DNA of 64,000 nucleotides from Sphingobacteriales bacterium UTBCD1 (GTDB lineage: Bacteria > Bacteroidota > Bacteroidia > Chitinophagales > Chitinophagaceae). A program made the translations under genes and the position numbers. The notes beneath the pieces are model-generated. The model was not told the origin of the DNA and did not search any database. It saw only the letters and a list, made by a program, of their open reading frames with translations. The stretch is from assembly GCA_002066995.1 (NCBI GenBank), contig MWTC01000019.1, forward strand, positions 1 through 64,000, in the 5' to 3' direction. Below are positions 28,993-38,127 of this stretch, in pieces (position 1 is the first letter of the stretch; each line of letters opens with the position of its first letter).

Positions 28993-29757
28993 TTATTTCT
29001 CTGTAAGCATTTCTGATTCTATATTCTGGCTAAAATCTTTTGCCGGGTTTTCTTTAAATCCTGCAGGATTATTGGGATCAGTCATTTCCTGCATGCTGCT
29101 TCCTTTTTTATCCGGTTCAGGATCATACCCGAAATCTGCCTTCAATGCCAGGAATAATGCTGCAAGGCAACTTTGATATAGCGTCCGGTTGTTCGCCGAA
29201 TAATCCAGGATTATTTTTTGATGCTTTTTATAAACCTCATCTTTCTTTTCTATTTTCTCAGGAGAAAATTCTGCGATCATTTTTACAACAGCAGGTAAGA
29301 TCAATAGGGTAGCAATTTCATTACGCATTGATTCGTCCTGCATTTTGGGCATCAGGCGAAGCAGGTTGGGCAAATGATCCGATAATTCGGTTTCACAATT
29401 GTTCCCGGCTTTATTGTGTTCCTCGTTGAGATGCACCAGCAGCTTGCCGCGTTTGTAATCTTCTCCGAATAAAATAAAACCGATGTCCAGTGTCGTGATA
29501 GCCTGTATATCGAAAGACCGTAGAAAAAGCTCCTGCATATCCACGACAGATGATGCTTCTGTAAACTCAACAAATCTTTCTAAGGCCTCTGCAGACTCAG
29601 GATATTCTTTTAAAAGGCATTCATAAACCTCTCTTACTTTTCTTTTGTATCCTTCATCTTCAGGGTAATAAAACAAATTTGCCAACAACTCATAGTTCTT
29701 TAATGAACGGGATGTGACTGTTGTTTTTCCCTCATTGATGCCGCTTGCTGTTTCCAT
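28993..29757 (-). CDS. narJ: Nitrate reductase assembly chaperone
   Basis: 254 residues, all helical, of the NarJ/TorD/DmsD family. The landmarks are YELLANLFYYPEDEGYK, the MQELFLRSFDIQ..TTLDIGFILFGEDYKRG region and NLLRLMPKM. It binds apo-NarG and allows insertion of molybdenum cofactor and iron-sulfur clusters. It is not a subunit of the final enzyme. The acidic tail of about 35 residues is longer than in E. coli. Confidence 0.92.
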   Translation of the reverse strand: METASGINEGKTTVTSRSLKNYELLANLFYYPEDEGYKRKVREVYECLLKEYPESAEALERFVEFTEASSVVDMQELFLRSFDIQAITTLDIGFILFGEDYKRGKLLVHLNEEHNKAGNNCETELSDHLPNLLRLMPKMQDESMRNEIATLLILPAVVKMIAEFSPEKIEKKDEVYKKHQKIILDYSANNRTLYQSCLAALFLALKADFGYDPEPDKKGSSMQEMTDPNNPAGFKENPAKDFSQNIESEMLTEK

Positions 29758-29777
29758 ATTGTGTACTTTAAGTAGTT

Positions 29778-31328
29778 CTAAATACCACGTTTGACCTGTG
29801 ATTTGATGCCAAACCCTGTATCACCTTTTGTATCACCGGTGAAATCCATCATTTCAATAGCCTGTTCACGATGAGCAGCCGGAATGACAAACCGTTCTTC
29901 AAACTTAGGAAGGGATGTTAGTGCATAAATAGCATCGGCAGTTTCAGCATTTATTCCTGCATCTCTTAAAACTTCTTCTGCTTTTTCATTGCTTACATCA
30001 CCTACGGTAACTCTTCTCCTGTGAATGCGGACTGCCATTAATTTTTTCCATTTGTCTTTTATCATTTCTTCATCGCCGGCGCTGAACAAGCTGGCAATGT
30101 ATTTTAACGGAAAGCGGATCTGGTCCAATGAACCCCAAAGCTCTTCCGTACTGGTATCATAGAGCCAGTTATCGTTCCATTTTTTTGCGGCAGGGTGCAT
30201 TTTGTCCAATTGCTCTTTGTTGTCCACTTTTTTTACTGTTGCCATAACAGGAAGCAATGGTGGAACATAAAATAACATAGGCAGTGTACGAAACTCCGGA
30301 TGCAAAGGCAATGCAAGTCCCCATTTCTTCACGAACTTATATACGGGAGAAAATTGTGCTGCATGAATAGTGGAGTCAGCAATGCCATTTTCTTTGGCTG
30401 CCCTGATCACGTTTTCATCAAAAGGATCCAGGATAATATCCAGTTGGCTTTTTACCAGGTCCTTTTCATCTACGCTTGCAGTCTGTTCAATTTTGGATGC
30501 GTCATAAAGCAATACGCCCAGATAGCGGATCCTGCCCACGCATGAATGCATGCAGGCAGGAGCCAGGCCTGCTTCGATACGTGGATAACAGAGAATACAT
30601 TTTTCCGATTTGCCGGTGTACCAGTTGTAATAAGATTTTTTGTAAGGGCAGGCAGTAACACACATTCTCCATGCACGACATACCTGCTGGTTGATGAGAA
30701 CAACCCCATCCTCACCCCGCTTATAAATAGCGCCGGAAGGACAAGAAGCCACGCAGGCAGGATTCAAACAATGATTACAGATTCTCGGAAGATAAAAGAA
30801 AGCCATTTTCTCTAATTGAAACATCACTTCCTGCTCTTCGGGAGATAAATTTTTCATGTTAGGATCGTGGCGGGCATAATCAGGCGTACCGCCAAGGTCA
30901 TCATCCCAGTTGGGTCCCATTTTTATGTCAATAGGTTTCCCTGTAACTAAGGAAACAGGGCGGGCAGTCGGCTGATCATCTCCTTCGGGTGATTCAATAA
31001 GGTCGAGATATTTATAAGTGAAAGGCTCATAGTAATCATCAATAACCGGAAGGTTCGGGTTGTAAAAAATGTTTACCAGGCCACGTCTTTTACCAGCTCC
31101 CCTGAGATGAATCTTGCCGTTTCGTTTTTCCCATCCTCCTTTATAAATATCCTGGTCTTCCCATTTGGAAGGGTAGCCCGTTCCCGGTTTTGTTTCCACA
31201 TTGTTCCACCACATATATTCGGCTCCTTTCCGGTCGGTCCAGATATTTTTACAGGCGATAGAACAGGTATGGCATCCAATGCATTTATCTAAGTGAAAGA
31301 CCATTGCAACTTGTGATCGAACATCCAT
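29778..31328 (-). CDS. narH: Respiratory nitrate reductase beta subunit
   Basis: 516 residues. Electron-transfer subunit with one [3Fe-4S] and three [4Fe-4S] clusters. The cysteine groups are CIGCHTCSIACKN, CNHCLNPACVASCP, CRAWRMCVTACPYKK and CILCYPRIEAGLAPACMHSC. The tryptophan in C-x-x-W-x-x-C is the known change that makes the third cluster [3Fe-4S]. The start is fixed by the first ferredoxin motif near residue 17. The gene lies 41 bases after narG. Confidence 0.97.
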   Translation of the reverse strand: MDVRSQVAMVFHLDKCIGCHTCSIACKNIWTDRKGAEYMWWNNVETKPGTGYPSKWEDQDIYKGGWEKRNGKIHLRGAGKRRGLVNIFYNPNLPVIDDYYEPFTYKYLDLIESPEGDDQPTARPVSLVTGKPIDIKMGPNWDDDLGGTPDYARHDPNMKNLSPEEQEVMFQLEKMAFFYLPRICNHCLNPACVASCPSGAIYKRGEDGVVLINQQVCRAWRMCVTACPYKKSYYNWYTGKSEKCILCYPRIEAGLAPACMHSCVGRIRYLGVLLYDASKIEQTASVDEKDLVKSQLDIILDPFDENVIRAAKENGIADSTIHAAQFSPVYKFVKKWGLALPLHPEFRTLPMLFYVPPLLPVMATVKKVDNKEQLDKMHPAAKKWNDNWLYDTSTEELWGSLDQIRFPLKYIASLFSAGDEEMIKDKWKKLMAVRIHRRRVTVGDVSNEKAEEVLRDAGINAETADAIYALTSLPKFEERFVIPAAHREQAIEMMDFTGDTKGDTGFGIKSQVKRGI

Positions 31329-31369
31329 AATTTAATATTTTAGTGTTCAGAATTTAATTTGTCAGAAAA

Positions 31370-34300
31370 TCACCATACTAATTTTTCCATCTTCTTCACA
31401 ATAACATGTGTATCTCTTTGCGGAGCCACAGGCCCCCAGTAATTAAAGTGATAAGAGAACTGGCCATAACCGCCATTCAGGTAATTTGGTTTGAGATGCA
31501 CCCGTGTTACGCTGTTGTGGCCACCGCCCCTGCGATTCCCCCTGAGTTGTGATTTGGGAATCCCGACAGTTCTTTCCGGTACGTGATACACGATGCAAAT
31601 ACCCGGCGGAATTCTTGAACTGACTACAGCCCTGGTTACATAAACACCGTGGTCATTGTGCACTTCTACCCAATCATTGTCTTTGATGCCCAGTTCTTCT
31701 GCATCCACTTCACTGAGCCAGCATGGTTCAATACCTCTTGACAGCGTAAGCATTCTCAGGTTTTCCATATAGGTAGAATGGATATGCCATTTCCCGTGCG
31801 GTGTCAGGTAATTCAAAGACTTTGCTTTCCCTTTTTTCCAGGTCTCACGCAGATCACCATACACTTCGGGGCAAGGCGCCGGTTTGAAAGTGGGCAAATT
31901 TTCACCGTAAGCAATGTATAATTCCTGGTCAAGATAAAAATGCTGGCGGCCCGTAAGCGTTCTCCATGGTACCAGTCGTTCAACATTGTAAGTATATGCG
32001 GAATAAGCCCGCCCGTTATTCATCAACCCCGACCAGACTGGTGATGTATTATACCGGTGAGGTTTTGCAAGAAGATCTGCATAACGGATCCTCACATCTT
32101 TGCTTCCTTCGGAAAGATCAGCAAGGACAAGGCCTGTCTTTTGTTCCATGTACTTGTAAGCCTTATCTGTGAGTTTACCATTGGTTAGGGTAGAAAGGTG
32201 AAGCACCGCATTGGCGGCCCATTCATCTTCCTGTATGGATGGGAGGGTTTTGCCCTGGAATTGCCGTTGATGGAAATGATGTGAGGTGCACATTTCATCA
32301 TATTCCTCTTTGCACATGTAATGATTTCCGTGTGCTCCCAATCCTTTTTCACGGATGGCCTCTCCTAATGTGATGTATTTTTCATAAATCAAGGTGTAGT
32401 CCCGTTCAACGACGGAGAGTTTGTGCATTGATTTACCGGGCACCGCTTCACATTCTCCTTTGTACCAGTCTTTAATTACCGGCTGGGTGATTTCGTCAGG
32501 TGAATCGTGTGACAGCGGAGTAGCAACGACGTCCTTCTGTACTTCCGAAAAATATTTCTTTGCCAGTTCACTGGTAGCTTTTGCAAGGTGTTTGAAAATA
32601 TCCCAGTCTGTTTTTGATTCCCAAACCGGGGCAACTGCCTGGCCGAGCGGATGGATGAATGAATGAAGGTCTGTTGAATTCAGATCTGCTTTTTCATACC
32701 AGGAAGCGGCTGGAAGAACAATATCAGAATACAGCGCTGAAGAATCCATCCGGAAATTAAGATCCACTACGAGATCCATTTTTCCGACAGGAGCCATTTC
32801 ATGCCATACCACTTCTTCAGTCTTTTCATCGGCATCCACCCCAATGGCATTATTATGCGTACCCAGATAATGTTTCAATGCATATTCATGGCCTTTCATG
32901 CTGGCAAGGAGTGCATTGCCACGCCAGATATACCAAACCCGTGGAAAATTTTCTTCAGCATCGGGATCGCTTACCGAATATTTAAGCTCTTTGGATTTTA
33001 ATTTATCCAGAACAAATTTCTTTATGTCCTCATCTGTTTTTGCTCCTTTGGCTATTGCCTGCTTCGAAAGCTCTAATGAATTTTCATTAAACTGGGGATA
33101 AAAAGGCATCCAGCCATTCCGTACCGAAGTGTAAATGGTATCGGCAACATGTTTGTCTGTCCATTTGTTTTCGGGAACTGTGTTGTATTTTGAATATTTC
33201 CCGTCATACCGGTACTGGCAGGTATTGATATAATGCCAGAGCGGTGCCTGTTGCAATCTTGAGACAGGGTACCAGTCTTTTGCAAACGCAATGGAGGACC
33301 AGGAATCAACAGGAGCTAATTTTTCCTGGCCTACATAGTGATTCAGGCCGCCTCCGTTTTTACCGACACATCCGCAGAGCATCAGCGCCATGGCTGCTGA
33401 CCGGTACGTTAGATTTTGATGATACCAGTGATTGACGCCGGCGCCAACCAAAACAATACATTTTCCCCCGGTGATGTTGGCAGTATCTGCCCATTCACGT
33501 GCAAACTGGAGAACGGTTTTGGAATCAATGCCTGTAAAAATTTCCTGCCATGCTGGTGTATATGCAGCATCAGGGTCTGTATAATCTTTCGGATAATCTC
33601 CGCCGAGTTTCCTGTCCACCCCGTATTGAGCCATGGTTAAATCATACACGGTAGTAACCGGTATTTTACCGTTGACAGTATCAATCCATTTCACCGGCAC
33701 GCCACGCTGCGCTTTTTTATTGAGCCCGAATTCTGTAAACTCAACCTGGAGCACTTCATCTTTCTTGTCCAATAAAGTCAGAGCAGGATCAAAGTTCAGG
33801 TCGGTTTCACCACATTCATATTTCATATTCCATTTGCCGCCATTCTTATCCCAGCGGTAACCCATGGTTCCTTTCGGCACCACGTATTCACCGCTCTTTT
33901 CATCAATGGACAAAAATTTCCAGTCCCCGTTTTCAATGTCTTTCCATTTTGCGAGCTCGTTGGCACGAACCATGCGTCCGGGAGTGTAAGAATTGCCCGA
34001 TTTGTCCAGGTGGACAAGCATCGGGCTATCTGTATATCTTTTAACGTAATCTATAAAGAAGGGTGTTTGTTTTTCGTAGTGATATTCTTTGAGAATGATA
34101 TGGCTAACGGCCATCCAGAAAGCACCGTCGCTTCCTGCATGAAGCGGGATCCATTGATCGGCATATTTGCATAACTGGCTGAAGTCGGGAGAAAACACGA
34201 CGGCTTTTGTTCCGTTATGACGTGACTCGGCAAAAAAATGGCAATCCGGAGTTCTTGTCATATTCAGGTTGGTGCCGATATCGGCGATCATTTTTGCATT

Positions 34301-34987
34301 ATACCAATCGGCGCTTTCACATACATCGGTCTGTTCGCCCCATAGTTCGGGGAATGCAGGAGGAAGATCGCAGTACCAATCATAGAAACTCAGATTCACT
34401 CCGCCAAACAATTGAAGAAATCTTGCACCGGAAGCATAGCTTAACATGGACATTGCCGGAATGGGAGAGAAGCCGATCACACGGTCGGGCCCGTATTTTT
34501 TTGCAGTATGGAGATTTGAGGCAGCCATTATTTCCAGCACTTCATCCCAGGAAGCTCTTCTAAAACCACCTTTTCCCCTTGAATTTTGATAACGCTTGCG
34601 TTTATCTTTATTGTTCTGAAGATTTTCCCATGCCTTTACGGGATCACCACCGGCTTTTTCTTTTTCTTCCCGGAACGCATCCAGCAGTGTACCGCGGATG
34701 AGCGGATATTTTATACGCAATGGACTATACAAATACCAGGAATAAGAAATTCCTCTCTGGCAACCGCGGGGTTCATACGGAGGCAAATTGTTATCTAATA
34801 ATGGATAATCCAATTGCTGTGTTTCGAATACTACGATCCCTTCTTTAACATGGATTTGCCAGGAGCAACCTCCGGTGCAGTTTACTCCGTGAGTGCTGCG
34901 TACAATACGGTCGTGTTGGAAGCGGTTACGGTAAAACTCTTCCCATTTCCTTGTTTTTGGCGAGATGATATCTGTGATCCAGCTCAT
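31370..34987 (-). CDS. narG: Respiratory nitrate reductase alpha subunit
   Basis: 1205 residues. The catalytic subunit carrying bis-MGD and the FS0 [4Fe-4S] cluster, reducing nitrate to nitrite on the cytoplasmic side. FS0 ligands are His33-x3-Cys37-x3-Cys41-x34-Cys76 in [12 protein letters not shown] and EPRGCQRG. The Mo ligand is Asp221 in [14 protein letters not shown]. No twin-arginine signal is seen, so the enzyme is of the cytoplasm-facing type. It follows the cytochrome c gene by 64 bases. Confidence 0.97.
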   Translation of the reverse strand: MSWITDIISPKTRKWEEFYRNRFQHDRIVRSTHGVNCTGGCSWQIHVKEGIVVFETQQLDYPLLDNNLPPYEPRGCQRGISYSWYLYSPLRIKYPLIRGTLLDAFREEKEKAGGDPVKAWENLQNNKDKRKRYQNSRGKGGFRRASWDEVLEIMAASNLHTAKKYGPDRVIGFSPIPAMSMLSYASGARFLQLFGGVNLSFYDWYCDLPPAFPELWGEQTDVCESADWYNAKMIADIGTNLNMTRTPDCHFFAESRHNGTKAVVFSPDFSQLCKYADQWIPLHAGSDGAFWMAVSHIILKEYHYEKQTPFFIDYVKRYTDSPMLVHLDKSGNSYTPGRMVRANELAKWKDIENGDWKFLSIDEKSGEYVVPKGTMGYRWDKNGGKWNMKYECGETDLNFDPALTLLDKKDEVLQVEFTEFGLNKKAQRGVPVKWIDTVNGKIPVTTVYDLTMAQYGVDRKLGGDYPKDYTDPDAAYTPAWQEIFTGIDSKTVLQFAREWADTANITGGKCIVLVGAGVNHWYHQNLTYRSAAMALMLCGCVGKNGGGLNHYVGQEKLAPVDSWSSIAFAKDWYPVSRLQQAPLWHYINTCQYRYDGKYSKYNTVPENKWTDKHVADTIYTSVRNGWMPFYPQFNENSLELSKQAIAKGAKTDEDIKKFVLDKLKSKELKYSVSDPDAEENFPRVWYIWRGNALLASMKGHEYALKHYLGTHNNAIGVDADEKTEEVVWHEMAPVGKMDLVVDLNFRMDSSALYSDIVLPAASWYEKADLNSTDLHSFIHPLGQAVAPVWESKTDWDIFKHLAKATSELAKKYFSEVQKDVVATPLSHDSPDEITQPVIKDWYKGECEAVPGKSMHKLSVVERDYTLIYEKYITLGEAIREKGLGAHGNHYMCKEEYDEMCTSHHFHQRQFQGKTLPSIQEDEWAANAVLHLSTLTNGKLTDKAYKYMEQKTGLVLADLSEGSKDVRIRYADLLAKPHRYNTSPVWSGLMNNGRAYSAYTYNVERLVPWRTLTGRQHFYLDQELYIAYGENLPTFKPAPCPEVYGDLRETWKKGKAKSLNYLTPHGKWHIHSTYMENLRMLTLSRGIEPCWLSEVDAEELGIKDNDWVEVHNDHGVYVTRAVVSSRIPPGICIVYHVPERTVGIPKSQLRGNRRGGGHNSVTRVHLKPNYLNGGYGQFSYHFNYWGPVAPQRDTHVIVKKMEKLVW

Positions 34988-35051
34988 AATAATGATATTA
35001 TTGGTTAATCAATTGTTCTCATGTTTCTTCATGAATTTTTTTAAAAAAAGT

Positions 35052-35618
35052 TCAGGTTGATTTTACCTGCCGGTTAAAAATGATAGAATTCACCGGTCTC
35101 TTTTTTCTTCTTATCCAAAAGAAAGAATACAATCCCAGGAGGATGACAATTCCGGCTATGCCACCAATAAGCAGGTATTCCCCAAATTTGTTGATTACAT
35201 TTTCCGGCGCTTCTTTGTCTGCTGTTGTAAGGAAAGCAACGATATCAGCTATCTCCTGCTTTGTTACGGGTTTGGTACCATAGGTTTCTTTCATTTGTGG
35301 AAAGGGCAGCCCCGAAACAACCATAGTTACTCCCGGCGCAGAAAGCCTGGTGATTGCATGTGTAAGATCCTTGCCTAAAGCGCCTCCGCTCATAAAGCCT
35401 TTTAAATCTACGTTATGGCAGGAATTACATGCTGCACCTCCGTTGGAAAAACGTATGTTGCCGGTAAATAATTCTCTTCCCCGTTCACTGTTGCCGGTTG
35501 GTTCCGCTTTGGCTGTTGAAGTGGCTCCGGTATTGTCTGTAGTTTGTGCCGATACAGTCAGGAGGAAATTGAAGAGAAAGAAGATCGTAATAATCAAGAA
35601 GCGAAAAATTATTTTCAT
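35052..35618 (-). CDS. Membrane-anchored monohaem cytochrome c
   Basis: 188 residues. An N-terminal signal ends near VSAQTT. The class I cytochrome c domain (about 45-135) has one haem motif CNSCH and a probable methionine ligand in LPFPQMK. A C-terminal membrane helix (about 146-168) with a basic tail anchors it, so the haem faces the periplasm. It is directly upstream of narG on the same strand. It is not a canonical NarGHI subunit in enterobacteria; Thermus NarC is a comparable cytochrome in nar operons. It could take electrons from, or give them to, quinol/NarI. Confidence 0.85.
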   Translation of the reverse strand: MKIIFRFLIITIFFLFNFLLTVSAQTTDNTGATSTAKAEPTGNSERGRELFTGNIRFSNGGAACNSCHNVDLKGFMSGGALGKDLTHAITRLSAPGVTMVVSGLPFPQMKETYGTKPVTKQEIADIVAFLTTADKEAPENVINKFGEYLLIGGIAGIVILLGLYSFFWIRRKKRPVNSIIFNRQVKST

Positions 35619-35737
35619 ACTGGATATTTTACCAATTAAAAAATTCGCTGCTACTCTTGTGTCATTTTGAAATCATGCCATAAAAGCTTGATTTCGTTAT
35701 GGAACAGATACAGTTGCCCGTTATCTCTTACAGGAGA

Positions 35738-35745
35738 CAAAGATA
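35738..35745 (-). promoter_or_regulatory. Candidate -7 box of the cytochrome c/nar operon
   Basis: The minus strand reads TATCTTTG, a full match to TAnnTTTG. It is about 120 bases before the cytochrome ATG at 35618. No -33 TTG is at the proper distance. No TGA-N6-TCA site is nearby. Confidence 0.4.
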
Positions 35746-35822
35746 TCTTTTAGTGATTCAGATGATCAGACTAATCCTTCGGTAAATACGTTTTCGTAAT
35801 TTTTTTAAAATAAATAAAATTA

Positions 35823-36542
35823 CTATTCCTTGCCAGCGAGTGATGACTGTCCGGCAAGAGTGCGAAGCATTTCAATGTTGAGGTAGTTGAATTTTTTTGC
35901 AGCACATTTGATGAGTCCTTCTTTTTCGAAATCCTTTAATACTTTTGAGATTTGTTCTTTAGTTGTGCCTGCCAGGTCAGCAATATCCTGCCTGCAAAAA
36001 CTGATTCGGAAACTTTGTTTTTTCTCTTCGTATTTGTAAGCGTCAGCAAGCAGCAATAAAGCTTCGGCCACTTTTTCCCTGACGGATTTATGCGCAAGAT
36101 AAATTGCTTTTTTTTCAACCAGTTCCAGTTCATCCAAAACCTGGTTTATTATCTGCAGCTTCAACACCTGGCTCCTGCATGCAATTTCATTAAAGAGATC
36201 ATTCGGGATATAACAATATTCAACGTCGGATACTGCCGTTGCCGAGCAGGTATGGTTGGAATGTTTTGCATTTGCCCTGTGACCAAAGACGGTTCCTCTT
36301 CCGGCGATCCTCAGGATCAAAGGTCGGCCCTGTTTGCCATTCAACTCTACTTTTAAAAATCCTTTTTTTATAAAACAAACACCTTGTATGGGGTCGCCTT
36401 CCGAAAAAAGCCTTTCACCTTTTTGTATTGTTTTTGGTAGTTTGTAGGTGCTGACTGCCGTAAGCGTTTCTGCATCGCAGGTATCCAGGATGGAACAGTT
36501 TCTGACTTTGCAGGTAATACAGTCGTATCTTGTCATTGCCAT
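35823..36542 (-). CDS. Crp/Fnr-family regulator with N-terminal cysteine cluster
   Basis: 239 residues. A cNMP-binding-like beta-barrel (about 25-140) is followed by a dimer helix and a winged helix with the recognition helix TTKEQISKVL (E-x-x-S-K, close to the E-x-x-S-R of FNR that reads TGA). The N-terminus holds Cys8, Cys11, Cys16 and Cys22, like the cluster ligands of FNR, though the spacing is not identical. It may thus be an oxygen- or NO-sensing iron-sulfur regulator. It is on the same strand and directly upstream of the cytochrome gene, separated by 204 bases. It starts with MAM; the third residue is also ATG. Confidence 0.85.
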   Translation of the reverse strand: MAMTRYDCITCKVRNCSILDTCDAETLTAVSTYKLPKTIQKGERLFSEGDPIQGVCFIKKGFLKVELNGKQGRPLILRIAGRGTVFGHRANAKHSNHTCSATAVSDVEYCYIPNDLFNEIACRSQVLKLQIINQVLDELELVEKKAIYLAHKSVREKVAEALLLLADAYKYEEKKQSFRISFCRQDIADLAGTTKEQISKVLKDFEKEGLIKCAAKKFNYLNIEMLRTLAGQSSLAGKE

Positions 36543-36746
36543 AGTAAGTTCCTAATATTCAGTCTGTTTCTCCATAGGATCTAAGGCAATTGTAAAATTC
36601 GTTTTTTCACCATCATGCCTTATGATTTTTGTTAGGCAGTTGGCTGATTTATATTAGCTTCTTATTGCAATGTAATTATTAAATGAATCAGTATACCCAC
36701 CTCAGTATTAAAATTTTTACGGGTAAAAAATAATTATTATAAGTGT

Positions 36747-37619
36747 TTAATCTTTAGGGGGCCATTTCATTGGGCTGAGGCCCTTTTCTTGGATCAGAGT
36801 TCTGTAATTCACCAGCCTGTATTTTGGATCATGAAGGAGAAGCTGGAATGCAGGGGAGAGGAGAGCATTTAATTCAGCATTTCGGTGTTTACTCATTTCT
36901 TTAGGACCAAAAGGATTCAGGTCTGTCATAGCACTCATCTCGGGGGTATCCAGGCCGGTGTGAAAGACTAATAATTTAATTCCACCCGTGGTGATGTTCT
37001 TAAAAATTTGTACCAGGGTATCTGCTTTTTCTGCCGGAGTGGTGAAGTACCAACCTTCCACATCTTCTTCGCCGTAGTAACGTGATACGGATAAGTGATA
37101 TTCCTCTGCCAGTTTTTCAACAATAGCTCTTGTTTCAGGAGTTTGCACAGGTGCACTCATGTGGTAGTCGAGATAATCAATTTTTAAACCGGTGTGAATT
37201 GCTTTTTCAATTTGTGCCCTGAGTTCTGTTTCTATTTCGGAAAGCCGGGGGTTGTTACCGAATAGCAAGCTGCGTGATGGGAAAAATAATCCGGCTGAAT
37301 CCACTAATGTCGGAACCGCTTTTGCCCCGGCCACCGGCCCCCAGCGATATTCCTTCCATTCCGAATTTAGAGTAAGATGAATACCAATGGAAACCTCCGG
37401 GTATTTTTTTAATAATGCAACTGCTTCACTGAACCAGGGACAAGCTGTCATTACCGAAGCTGAAACGGGCATCCCTGTTTCCAGAACTTTTTTGAACGCC
37501 ATATTTACAGAATGACACATACCGATATCATCACAGCGAATCAATACATCTGTTTTACCTTTTTGAGAATATAAGGCAGTGGTGAAAAAGATTAATGTGG
37601 TTGTAAGAAGAAATTTCAT
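36747..37619 (-). CDS. ChbG/YdjC-family carbohydrate deacetylase
   Basis: 290 residues with signal peptide MKFLLTTTLIFFTTALYSQ. YdjC-fold landmarks are the metal-binding RCDDIGMCHSVN, SIGIHLTLNSEW and the DYLDYHMSAPVQTPE motif. The family removes acetyl groups from chitin- or diacetylchitobiose-like sugars. The exported form suggests periplasmic action. No glycoside hydrolase is adjacent; the sugar is unknown. Confidence 0.82.
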   Translation of the reverse strand: MKFLLTTTLIFFTTALYSQKGKTDVLIRCDDIGMCHSVNMAFKKVLETGMPVSASVMTACPWFSEAVALLKKYPEVSIGIHLTLNSEWKEYRWGPVAGAKAVPTLVDSAGLFFPSRSLLFGNNPRLSEIETELRAQIEKAIHTGLKIDYLDYHMSAPVQTPETRAIVEKLAEEYHLSVSRYYGEEDVEGWYFTTPAEKADTLVQIFKNITTGGIKLLVFHTGLDTPEMSAMTDLNPFGPKEMSKHRNAELNALLSPAFQLLLHDPKYRLVNYRTLIQEKGLSPMKWPPKD

Positions 37620-37656
37620 TGTTAATGATTTATCAGGATTCTTATTGGTGTAGTAT

Positions 37657-38103
37657 TTAATGCAGGCTGATCACACGGCTCATGATCCATTTTTCATTCT
37701 TGTTTTGCCAGATTATAATGAACCTGCTTGCTTTCGGCTTCGCATTTTTCTCCATCTTATTATGAAATTTATGAAATCCCATTTCTACTGCGCCATAATC
37801 TTTGATTGGGTAAACCTCAATACTTCCTTTAACAAGTTCTCGGGTCACTTTGCCGCAGATATTCATTTTTGTTGCCGCAAGAATATCTTTTTTTGAAGTT
37901 GTGAGTCCTCCCTGGTCATGGTAAAATTCAATACTGTCGGAATAGAGGGAATCCTGCGTTTCCAGGTTACAATTGTTGTATGCATTAAAGAATATGCTGT
38001 CCAGGTGCACAATTGTCTTGTACAAAGTATTGGGTTGCGAATATGCAGTTGCATTGATCAGTACCATAAAAAGGGGAATGATCATCTTTTTTATCTGTTG
38101 CAT
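37657..38103 (-). CDS. DUF4440 (NTF2-like) secreted protein
   Basis: 148 residues with a signal peptide ending near TAYSQ. The mature part has the SnoaL/NTF2-like pattern: VHLDSIFFNAYNNCN, YSDSIEFYHDQGG, GAVEMGFHKFH, WQNKNEKWIMSRVISLH. It is common as an exported DUF4440 protein in Bacteroidota. No enzyme residues can be assigned. Confidence 0.7.
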   Translation of the reverse strand: MQQIKKMIIPLFMVLINATAYSQPNTLYKTIVHLDSIFFNAYNNCNLETQDSLYSDSIEFYHDQGGLTTSKKDILAATKMNICGKVTRELVKGSIEVYPIKDYGAVEMGFHKFHNKMEKNAKPKASRFIIIWQNKNEKWIMSRVISLH

Positions 38104-38127
38104 ACCGGTTCAGATTGATTGATAAAT

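Noticed and set aside
34207..34563. Plus-strand open frame of 118 codons
   Set aside because: Antisense to the conserved N-terminal part of narG; no domain or promoter.
35752..35768. TGAT-N7-ATCA upstream of the cytochrome gene
   Set aside because: The spacing does not fit a Crp/Fnr site and it is not at -41 of a known start.
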